Positions 12,407-23,100 of a stretch of DNA of 64,000 bases are shown piece by piece. Both the position numbers and the translations under genes were made by a program. The DNA comes from Lytechinus variegatus (lineage: Eukaryota > Echinodermata > Echinoidea > Temnopleuroida > Toxopneustidae). The stretch is taken from positions 4,388,001 through 4,452,000 of the forward strand of contig NC_054757.1 in assembly GCF_018143015.1 (NCBI RefSeq). The letters run 5' to 3'. The notes beneath the pieces were generated by a model, which saw only the letters and a list, made by a program, of their open reading frames with translations, searched no databases and was not told where the DNA came from. Within the stretch, counting starts at the first letter, position 1, and each line of letters opens with the position of its first letter.

Positions 12407-12740
12407 TCCCCATATCTTCCATCTAATATCATTTTTTTTATAAATCTTATCCCACCCCTTCCCATAGTCTTTTTCCTGTCGCTTTATGTTTACATTATGC
12501 ACTCACAAATTAATTAGAAATCTTTGCATATAAATAAATTTTCTTGTTTGTATTGTGACGTGCAACTATCACGTCTGGAAGTCATCATTTTCTTACAAAC
12601 GCCAAGGAAGCGATTTCAGGTTTTATAGTAGGATATCGGGGAGGAAGGAAAATGATGTTACTATCCGAGGAATGGAAGTCAGAGCTCCATAATCCCCCTT
12701 TTCAAGGCATCTATGAAAAGGCAATAGTTTTGGCATGGTT

Positions 12741-14470
12741 TAATGGAGTTTAATGGAGGATTGATGTATGATTGAGCGATTAAAGTAGCACAATGAACCC
12801 CCCCCCCCAAAAAAAAAAAAAAAAAAATCAAATAATAAGAAGAAGAAAATGAGGGGGCACAACATGGTGTGTGTATGTGTGAGGGTGTTTGTGTATGTGT
12901 GACAAAAAATCTTGAAAGTCTCGAGCGAACAAAGCGGGAGAGTAAAAATGTGATCTTTCCAAAATGAAAATCTTTTGTTTTGTGATAGATTTTTACACAG
13001 TATAAATACGGAAGATAGCATCAAACCGCTTTTTTCACTTATCTCCTTTTTTCTAAATTCGCATATTAACTGTTAATTCTCACGCTAATTTTAAGTTTAG
13101 TAGTTTGTTTAAATTCTTTAATAATATTGAATTTGTTTTCCTGTCCACTTTGAAACGAAAACAAATATCAGGTAACAGCATGTGACGAGGCCACTGAACT
13201 AAAGACAATTGGACCAAATACTGACGCCTGCGGAACACCAAGACATGATATGGATACAATTAACTCTATATCATAGAACGAAATTTTCACCACTATCACA
13301 TATTCTGAAATAAAAGTTATCAGCTTAAATGCGGGCCATTTAATATGATTTGGTTTGATTTTGGCGATGATTAGAGATCAAAGTTCGAGATGAGAAGACG
13401 ATGCATGAATGACTAAGAATAGGATGCAGGCTTGGTGTTGAAAGAGACTATATAGCTCGAATATGAGGGTCGAGATCTTTGTACTTTTTTGTTTAGAAAG
13501 GCAACTGATCTAATTTTGCATCGTTATCAGTCAACAGCTTGAGTAATGACGCCTCGTTAGGATATTATGTTGTAATCAGTCTCCAATTAACCTGTCTAAA
13601 CGTTTACATTTTCGGATAATCAAAGTATGCATGGTTACGTCACTTGTTTGTGAGGTAAGTTCCAGCCATAATTGCGTCTAAATCAAGAAAGACCACACAT
13701 TTATTGACGCTAATCACACGAAAAATATCAATATATCATTGAAATATTTATTTAGCTAGTCATTTTTATTTCTAAATGTCTACCGACGTTATTCATGATC
13801 ACCTGCAAGCAAGGGCGTAATTACAAGCCTAGGGCGTAGGCTATATAGGGATGCATGTGCACCCTCCCGCTGAGGTAGAGGAGTTCCGACTCTGGCAAGC
13901 AAAACGGAATCTATACCCCTTCTTCTGCTTTCAAGAGCTGATTTCCCAAGCTTTAGTTCCACCTCCCCAAGATGTGCTCAAACCAGCCTACGCCCTTGAA
14001 AATTTTGATATTTCGATCTGAAACAAATTGACACCTTAATGGACGTTTTTAATAAAGAACAAGATATATATCCAACAAAATATTATTGCAAATCGAAGCG
14101 GGAGTTCTTTTGAGAGAACTGCAAACGGGACATTCTATTTACCTATTTAATCATGAAAAGTATGGGTTTTTGCTTCAGAAATGATGCGAACGCGAAGCGC
14201 GAGATGAAAAGTTGTATATTCCAATCTGAAAAGCGGACATTTTGAGCACGATTTTAAATAAAGAACGAGTTGTGTATATCAATCTCGCTTGCTGATTTAT
14301 GTGTAACATTACAATCTTATTTTATTTTTGCACACATTTGGAATTATGGGGGGGAGGCAAAACGATATGTTTGCCCCCCAATATTTTCATTGGTGGGGCG
14401 ATCGCCCCCCCCCCCAAGATCGACGCCTCTGGCTTGTAGTATTGCTATAGAACTTGTTCGAAATACCATC
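12741..14470. other. Intergenic, no gene seen
   Basis: AT-rich sequence with a C/A homopolymer pair near 12797-12830 and a repeat near 14150-14425. That repeat contains GGGGCGATCGCCCC and GATCGACGCCTCTGG and recurs at 27950-28090. No exon recognised. Confidence 0.5.
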
Positions 14471-14629
14471 TGGGGCCTGTTGCATGAAACTTTTTACCTG
14501 AGAAAACTCTGTTAAAAACTGAAAACTAAGGTTAATCTGATTTCGGCCATTGATTTTAACACAGGGCAAAAACTCCGGTGAAAATAACCTGAGTTTTCTC
14601 AGGTAAAAAGTTTTATGCAACGGGCCCCT
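14471..14629. mobile_element. MITE, GGGCCTGTTGCATGAAA family
   Basis: Termini GGGGCCTGTTGCATGAAAC and GTTTTATGCAACGGGCCCC, with inner TTTTTACCTGAGAAAACTC inverted against GAGTTTTCTCAGGTAAAAA. Confidence 0.85.
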
Positions 14630-14661
14630 GATCTACCCACGGACCTACTACGTACTCTGAC

Positions 14662-15196
14662 CCCGGGGGGCCCACTTACATTGACGAGTGGATACCATGC
14701 GCGACCAAAAAAACACGTAAAAAGGATGTCTTTTTCACGATAGGGCACGTTACGTACGTAACGTGATAAGGGTGTCAAAACACAAAAATAATGAAAAAAG
14801 GGTATCTATATCACTAGGAAAATTACGTGTTTAGGGTCGATTTTGCGGGGATGATGAAACAAAAATAAAATGTTTTATAAAGGATGTCCTTTTTGCCCCA
14901 ACACTACGTGTTTAGAGTCCGATTTGCGCGAGGTGTAGAAGGTGGGGTCGACTTAAACCAAATAAGGTAAAGCCGACGACCGAAGGACCCGTAACAATAA
15001 AATTCCTATACTTGTTTAGGGGAATATTTGCCAAGAGTATCGTTTTGTTTCCAATACTATTAAGAGTAGGGTTTCACACGTCAGTACTTGTTAAGGGGTG
15101 CATTTTCAGAATATGGAAATTACGTGTTTAGGGTGCTTTTCGAGACCCAATGGTCGCGCATGGTATCCACTCGTGAATGGAACTGGCCCCCCCGGG
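14662..15196. mobile_element. hAT-like non-autonomous element with 8-bp target duplication
   Basis: ACTCTGAC flanks both ends (14654-14661 and 15197-15204). The termini are CCCGGGGGG and CCCCCCCGGG. Just inside lies the inverted pair CGAGTGGATACCATGCGCGA / TCGCGCATGGTATCCACTCG. An 8-bp duplication is the hAT superfamily signature. It has no transposase frame. Confidence 0.85.
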
Positions 15197-15204
15197 ACTC
15201 TGAC

Positions 15205-16865
15205 AGAGTATTATAGGCCCATGATCTAATTATGGACTTGCTATTAGGTCCATGATCTAACACATTTGACGACCATAGACTCGTACTCCATAATGGACTA
15301 TAAATACAGGGAGAACGATGCGACAGTTTTCACGTAAAAATCAAGGTCATTGACTTTAAAAACCAGTTATACTAGTTAACCACTGGTATGACTGGCAACG
15401 TCTTGGTAATTCTAACCCGACCTTTTTTGAGTTGGCAAATTACCAAGAGTGTTTTCGTGCCAATCATTCGATAAAGACTCTGTTTGAGTTCCACGACCTT
15501 GCAGAAATGTCTTTCCCGGGGTCTTTCCTATCCCGGCATGTAAAGGAGGTTTGATACTTTTCAATAGAGTTCAAAAATATTTAAAACGTCGACACACATC
15601 TTATAAACAGGCTTAAAGATTTATTTTGAGGGTGATTTTCTTTTCAAAATACCGACAATAAGTAGCTTACCTGAGGTGTGGTGTATGGGATTGATTTCTA
15701 CCTAATTTGTACCTATAGCCCCCTGAAATGCTTCAGGATAAATATATATAGGCCTACACCACCCTAATTGCCAACCATTGCCAAAAATCAGACTTCTCCA
15801 TCATTTAAGTGTCTTTGGTATATAGTAGTCATGGTAATACTGACGTATAAGGCCTAGATGGGAATGGGGGCGTTTTTGGAACTGGGTTCTCCCCTACCCC
15901 CCCCCCCAAAAAAAAAGACTTCCACAATTAAAAAAAAAATAGAAAAGCGGAGGATAAAGGGAAAGACAAGAAATTGTGGCAGACAGATGAAATATATAAT
16001 TTTCTGAATAATATAAAATCAGTCACAAAATTAGCTTTTAATTTCAAAGGGGTTACTCTTTGTAAAGGGGTTACTCAGGATTCCTGAGTTTCACCCGAAA
16101 CCCTACATCGTGTCCCTCATTATCCTTCTCCACTGTGGTAAAACAAAGATTGGTATGTCATCTTCATTTGGCAACCAATAATGTAAATCACCAAGGATTT
16201 CGATACTGTTTTGCAATCTCTGCTCCTGCGCCTCGCCTTCTTTCCTTAAATTGGAGATATTTTTTGACTCACACGATATAATGCCCATAAAAGGACATCG
16301 ATCGGTATACTGATAAGTAAAAAAACTTTGCATGATATAATTTGTTTTACGTTTCCAACACGTTAACGAAATATTGTGCAAAGACTTTTGATACGAACTT
16401 GACCAAATAAAATTAATGAGACCGAATGAAAATATTCCATTTGAGTGACAAGGATTAACAAAATCTAAGTTTAAATATCGTGATAATACTTGATTAAACA
16501 ACTGAATAAAGAGCCTTTTTGTGTTCCATATCATTCATAAATCATATAGTTCATTAAGAAAACATATCTTAAGCATTGGTGCAACAACCATTTTATATAA
16601 AATATTACACAACTATTAAATGTGCATTGTTTACACTTTGGGTAACAATTGTTTAAAAGAGTTTTTCCTGCATTAATTGTTGCAAAAGATGCCAATATGT
16701 CGATGACCGCCTATTGTGAAATAATTCTAAACACGATATTTGGAAGTTTGCGATAGATGGGTTTATTTGCCAACAGCACGTGACCGGTTCGTCACGCATA
16801 ACGGGCGATTTATTAAAGTTAAACATTGGTGTATTTTTTTTAACAGTAAGCATTTGAAAGGGTGA
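15205..16865. other. Intergenic, no supported gene
   Basis: AT-rich sequence with a C/A homopolymer near 15895-15920. A 143-codon reverse frame at 16103-16534 has no recognisable domain and is within chance expectation for this composition. Confidence 0.5.
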
Positions 16866-17098
16866 ACACTCTAAATTCCAAGGATTTAAAATAAACCCAG
16901 ATCGGCTGTGATTAGTGTCCAGCCGAATCTTAGATTTAGATTGAAACCTTGTTAATTTTAAATATAAATTTAAAAGATTTCAATTTAAATCTTTTGAGAT
17001 TTAGAAATTAATCATTAAGATTTAGAATAAATTCAAAATTTGGCTGGCCACTATTCACAGCCGATCTGGATTTATTTCAAATCCTTGGAATTTAGACT
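16866..17098. mobile_element. Palindromic MITE (CTCTAAATTCCAAGGATTT family)
   Basis: Inverted arms run inward from CTCTAAATTCCAAGGATTT with CAGATCGGCTGTGA / TCACAGCCGATCTG. The same family is at 30684-30920. Confidence 0.8.
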
Positions 17099-18540
17099 GA
17101 ATGTCTTAGAACAGCGTTTCTTAATATTTCAAACAGTGTTTCTACGGTGTCAAACAAATAGCTTTACAAAAACTCGCAATTCTCACATGACTTCAGCAAA
17201 CTAAGGTGATGAGGTTTAGAACTTGACCATTGTAAGGGACATTTATGATAATTGTACAGAATTCCTCGTTATCGAAAACAAAGTCCGGTTATTGGTAACA
17301 CCAAATTTGTGTGTGGGGTAAGATAATTATTCTTTTTTCGTAGAAAATCCGGTAGAATTTGTGATCATGATATGAGGAAATAGATCGAGAGGACTTCCTC
17401 GAGATACGAGGATGAGGGCCACCAAACACTGCTGTGGGAAAGGCGGAAGAAGGGAAGGAGGAAATATAGATAGAAATGAAAGTATAAAGATAAGCAGGGA
17501 AAAAATGAAAGAACGAGTGAATGATTGACCAAATGAAAGAAAATAGTCTAAAATTAAGAAACAAAATTATAGAATAGAGTGAAGGAAAATCGAAGGAAAA
17601 AAATAGTGAAAGATAAAAATTGAAAAAAAAAAACGAAAAGAAAACAAAGAATAGACAGACAAACTGTTTTGAAGTTAAAAATGGTAAAAAAAAGAGAGAG
17701 GAGGGGAAACATGAATAAAATTAACGGAATAAAGAAAAGATGACGAAAAGATATGATAGGAAGAAAAATGTAAAATAAAATAGAAAAATAACCATAGCAC
17801 AAGGATAGGGCAGAGAAAAGCAGAGTGTATATAGGTCTATGATAAAAAGAGAAAGATATAACATCGATTAAAAAAAAGATTTCTGATTATCTGTGGTAGA
17901 TTTGGGCAGGGCAATGTTCGTGACAAGACAGGTGAATGCCAGCAACCTCACACCTCAGTTATCAAAATCTGGATGTCCGGTCATCCCATTTCGATTTCCT
18001 CTACTTCCTCCTATAAACCAACTTACACCAACCTACTCAAACCGTTCCTGATCAATATCACCACCCCGAGTCCTGCATGGGGCCCCGTTTTCATAAAACT
18101 TGTTTTAATAACAAATTTGCATCTACAGTGAAAAGCTACTGAAATCCTTCAATCTGATTGGGTGAAAGTAAATTTGTTACTGAAATCGTTCATTCGTTAT
18201 TATATCGAGTCTAAATATGAAGCGGATCCATGCATGATGCTACAGAGCAGTCACACCAACGATAGCAACTCCAGACCGATCAAAGATGATACGTTATTTA
18301 GAATGGTATCATATCGGTCGGTTTGTGGTCAGCTCCGTTGGTGTGTCTGTTACATTTACGATAACCTTCACCATCAGTTTCACCCACTTTCCAAGCCACT
18401 CATCACACCTTCCTTTTGAACGGAGGCGTGTATAGACAGACCATTTTTATTTTTGAAGTGATGGGAGTCCTGGCATCGGAAAGGGGTCACTTGATTAGGA
18501 CCTACATGGAACGTTATACGGTTTTGATCATTATGGTAAC
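17099..18540. other. Intergenic, no gene seen
   Basis: Contains a purine-rich low-complexity tract (about 17455-17870), a partial CCTGTTTCATAAA-type MITE at 18078-18190, and no recognisable exon. Confidence 0.5.
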
Positions 18541-18544
18541 TTCG

Positions 18545-18800
18545 GAGAGCTCAGCTTATGGTCCAGTGGTTAGAGCATTGGACTCATGATCGCAACTGAG
18601 GTCGTGGGTTCGAATCCCCACTCTTCCATTGTCTCCATGCACTTTGATCAAAAGACAAGAGAGTAATGTATGTCGTCTATAACTTCAGCCACTATGACTG
18701 ATTAACCTAGACGTAAAGTGTCTCCAAGGTAATTGATTATATACCAGCTTGGCGTTTGCCAGCAAAAAGCTGTCTGCCTAGTTCCTACGGGAGTTTCCAT
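18545..18800 (+). mobile_element. tRNA-derived SINE (third family)
   Basis: The head reads GGTCCAGTGGTTAGAGCATT ... GTCGTGGGTTCGAATCCCC. The body contains ACCTAGACGTAAAGTGTCTC, CAAGGTAATTGATTATATAC and TACGGGAGTTTCCATAAAC, a body I associate with echinoderm SINEs from memory. Confidence 0.75.
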
Positions 18801-19030
18801 AAACAGAAAGAGAAAAACAAAAAACATGTGAAAAACAGTATGTGCAATACCGCTCGCTCGATCACTTCATCTCCTTGCCTTCGTATTCCCTGAAAATCGA
18901 ACATATTAAGCTTGCCCCTTTTTATACATGTAGATCATGTAGATCATTGATAAATAAACTGACGATAAAACAAGCAACTCAATTAGGGCTGTTACCGTTA
19001 AGAAAATTCTCAAAACTTGTAGAGGTTTAA

Positions 19031-20010
19031 CATATACATGCAGAATATACGTCAAAACTTAAACAGTTGTATAGTGGTTTAAAATATACACCTTATTATT
19101 ATAGGTTAACTGGTGATATTTGCCCTTTTCATCCTCACTACACCAGGTTTTGATTTGAGCTATGACTACATTGACTATTAGCGCCAAAATTTGCATGTTT
19201 TAGGCCGAAATGGGGCGTTGCCAGAAACTGAAGTTTATTGTGATGATGATGATGAGGTTAAGGATAGCAAGAAGAGGAAAAATAGATTTCATTCGCAAAT
19301 TGAATTTGCCAGATAAAACACGCGAAAGCTGAATAATTACTCGTCAAGATGCTTATTACGCCTAAAAAAATCTGACAGCTAGTCAACTAGAAAATACATA
19401 TTTCTACAAAAAAATTGGGCACCATATTCAAAGCATATATAGGGCACTTCCAATTAAAAGGGAAGTCATACAACTTTTCCCAAAGAGAGGGGCATGTAGG
19501 TACCTCCTCTGCCCCCCCCCCCATGCCTCTGGATCCGCACTAAACTTTTCGTCATCAGGATTGGTTTCGAAGGTAATAAAAACTTTATCAAAGTTAGAAC
19601 TCGTCACTCCGCTTTCTGAATCCGCCAACGCGCACGTTGTACTTTTTTTGTGGTCTCAATTTCTGCACACACCTTGGACACTCATTTCCCTGCAGACACA
19701 TACTCTCATTATCACGTCCTTTTTTTCAGTCATCTACAAACCTGGAAGACCAAAACTACCGCAGACAAACTTGAAAACTTGAACTTTCTGGACAGTTTTA
19801 CTCACAATATCTTTTGAGCCCATATTTGAGACCATCGCTTCAAAAGGAGAATCATACTTTCAAAGTGACGTCGTCCAGTTATCACCTTTCCATCCAACAT
19901 TGTTCTGTGTTGAACCGCGGATGGTTTAAACGACTTCAACACTCACACATAGTGGAATCCGATCTATAAAAAAAAACATTCACGTCTCTCCGTTTTCTTT
20001 ATTATTCTAT
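19031..20010. other. Upstream region of the TIL-like gene
   Basis: No exon or repeat of clear identity. The promoter of the secreted-protein gene is expected at the right edge (TATA-like motif at 20014). Confidence 0.4.
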
Positions 20011-20013
20011 CCA

Positions 20014-20020
20014 TATAAAT
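20014..20020 (+). promoter_or_regulatory. Candidate TATA box of the secreted TIL-like gene
   Basis: TATAAAT lies 70 bases upstream of the ATG at 20090, a plausible distance for a TATA box plus a short 5' leader. It is supported only by sequence and position. Confidence 0.35.
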
Positions 20021-20089
20021 ATCATTTCTCCAATTTTGAAGAGCATTTTCGACAAGACAACTCCATTACAAACTGAACATTCTGCCGCC

Positions 20090-20177
20090 ATGGATTTGTA
20101 CGCGTGTTTGTGCTCGACCATCTCTCTTCTGTTCTGTCTCATCACAATAGGCGAATGCTACACGATGCCCATATTTG
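20090..20177 (+). CDS. TIL-like gene exon 1 (signal peptide)
   Basis: Encodes the signal peptide and the first mature residues (YTMPIF). The donor GTAAGT leaves phase 1. Confidence 0.8.
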
Positions 20178-23100
20178 GTAAGTTCGAAATATTTGCATGG
20201 TATTTTCAAGAGAAACAACAAAAAAGTATAAACTAATTTCCTCTTAAAAATCAAGACACTATTTCACCATAAACTTAACTCAACAAAAAATTTGTGAAGA
20301 AGAGGACAATCATTTTCTTTCAACCAAATGCCACAATTTTTGCCGGCAACTTATCATTAATGGCATAAACGTTTCATAATTATTCTCAAAATAATTATTT
20401 CAGTTTCATTTTATTGAATTCTTTTTCCATGTATACAAATCAACAAAGAAAATACAATTAAACGATTGATACAAAATATCTAACAAGAAAAACAAAGAAC
20501 AAAGTTGTATTGTCCATAACGATTTAAGAAGGCTGCAGGGGTTGCCACTGTATAAGTTTAGCTTGGGTGCGTGCATGGATACCCCGTATAGCATTCCATA
20601 ACTTATTATTCTTGCTTTTAAAGTCATTACTTGATATTTAGTTAGTGAAAGTGGTAATGAATCCTCACTCGATGCCCTCATGGTGGTGGGAGAGCCAAGT
20701 CAGATACAGGAAATAATAATAGACAATAATAATAGACAGTTCTTGTATAGCGCATAACACATTATAAATAACGTCTCTATGCGCTTCCAAAGGACTTGGA
20801 TATTATTACCCTGGCTTTAGCCCCGCAGCCTTTTTACAGCGCGGTGGCATTTCAAGGAATAAATTCCTGCCAGGTACCCATTCACCTCACCTGGGTTGAG
20901 TGCAGCACAATGTGGATAAATTTCTTGCTGAAGGAAACTACGCCATGGCTGGGATTTGAACCCACGACCCTCTGTTTCAAAGTCCGGAGACTAATCCACT
21001 GGGCCACAACGCTCGATGATCTTTTAAGTAGTAAAATAACAAAAACCAATAAAATTAGGAAGGACAAAAAATAAAGAATGGAAACGTAAGACTACTTTTG
21101 AAGTCTAAATGCAAAAGCATTAATCTGGGGGGTGTTTGTCCCACAAATTGTCAGATCTGATAACTTTCCTGGATTCTGATTGGTTGAGAAGCACTGTTAC
21201 TATAGTAACTGTCGGATAAAGCAGGACTTGTCGGATAAAACGTCCGACAAGTCCTTCATGAAATGCTCCCTTGTTCCCTAAACACACCCCTCTCGACGCA
21301 AGACAAAGTCACTCCTTTTTTTAGAGTGGATTTAACCTGTTTTGGAGTGAAAAATGTAAAGATGTGCACAGTTCACTCTAGAATGAGCTATGATGCACTC
21401 TATAAGGATTACAAGTTCACTCCAGATTTGGTCCATAATATCACTCCGAGAGGCGAGTGAGAATGGATTAAATTTGCTCTTTTGCATTTAGAGCCAGGGT
21501 TTGTACTCTAAAAGGGGAAGTTCATCATGAAGAAGTTCATCATGAAGAAAAGTATGTTGTAAAAATAGCACAAAAAATATTGGTGAAGCAGTGAAGTTTT
21601 GAGGAAAATCATATAATAAAAATTAAGAACGTTATTAGAATTTTAGGTTTGGAATAAAACCCATTTTCTGAGAAAATTGTATTTTATTATTTACCATATT
21701 ATATGACGTTACAAATTTAATGATTAATATTCTAATAACTTTTTTTATTCTTTGGATTCAAACTTTCGGCAAATTTTTTAATCATATTTCTATGCTATTT
21801 TTACAATAATCTTTTTGTTAGGTCTTTGACAAATTCCCCATTAATTGAGAAAAATGACGTCAGAATTTGACTGTCTTGTCCCCTACAGTAACGCTGATCC
21901 TGAGTAAAGATTCATTCAGTCATTCCTCTCAAGACGTCATTCGATTCGTACGTTTCACAGTGTCATTTATAGTATGTACATGCCAGTATCGTCTGACACA
22001 AAGTCTATCATGATAGACCATTGTAACTAAATTAAGTATGATTGATTTGAAATATTGGTAAAATTTTCAATCATGATTTGTTTACCCCCTCCCCCCCCAA
22101 AAAAAAATATGTCGGTTTGTAATCACCTGCTCTGTACATTTTTCAATCGTCGTATCTGTGTATGTTATGCTTTTTAATGGTCGGATATATTAGGCCTATA
22201 TATTCATTTGATATAATTCTCATTGCATGGATATATACACCTAGAATGAAAGGGCTCTCCGGGCTGAAAATACTCATATGTAAATAAATAAAGTAAATTT
22301 TAAAATTTCCCGGGTAAAACGCTGAAAATTTCATCAAATCTGATAATAAATAACAAAGTTATTATATGCACACCTTCATGAATATGCAATAGGTGGGCTG
22401 ATGATGTCACGTCCCCACTTTCCATTTTCGTATGTTATTACAAGACATCGCAATTCTATTTCATATTTTCATCAGATATAAATGTAGAAATGATTATCTT
22501 ATACACCTTTAATCAGTTGCAAGTCCATTCTTCCATTCTTGGAGGACAAAGTTTGACTAAATATAATTTCATGTGTGTGTGTGTGTGTGACATCATCTGT
22601 CGTATGTTTGAAGTTTTTGAACCACCCATCTTGTGCATAATAAGCGTGAGTTAAAGATGTCACAACTTTCCAATAGTTTAATATTTTGAATATGAATATT
22701 TTCAGCACTTTGATATTTGATAAACTTATTTTTCGGGGTGGATTTGATATTTGATAAACGCCAATTGTGACTCAAGGAAACCAAATTTTTACGATGTCCA
22801 ATAAAATGTCTTTAATCCTTTTAAATCATTTTTTATTACCAAGGATGTACTTATTTTCCACATAGTAGAACACAAATCCATGCGGAACATTGACCAATCA
22901 ACGACGATTATATTTTCGATAAAAGTGAATTGATCTGTCAATCATTCAACTTTTAACCAATCAAAATTTCCCCTTCACCCACAGGTAGAACCCGCCCACC
23001 GCAACAGTGTCCAATCAACAACGACCTCACATTCCGAGAGTGCATGCTAGCGTGCCAGTCGTACACATGCGAGGACGTGCTCAACGAACCACCCTCGGGC

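Larger units (their letters stand above)
10470..12740. repeat. Tandem array, about five units of ~0.4 kb
   Basis: The phrase GTGACGTGCAAACTATCACG recurs near 10616, 11060, 11453, 12120 and 12556. ATCTTCCATCTAAT and ATTACACTCCGAGGAGTGG recur at the same spacing. The larger third interval contains an inserted element (11584-11829). Each core carries the self-complementary pair GTGACGTG...ATCACGTC. Confidence 0.85.

Noticed and set aside
16103..16534. 143-codon minus-strand frame
   Set aside because: No recognisable domain, AT-driven amino acid use, and a length expected by chance in this much AT-rich sequence.
18555..18632. Possible functional tRNA gene
   Set aside because: A and B boxes are good but the D arm region is expanded, the acceptor stem is poor, and a SINE body follows.
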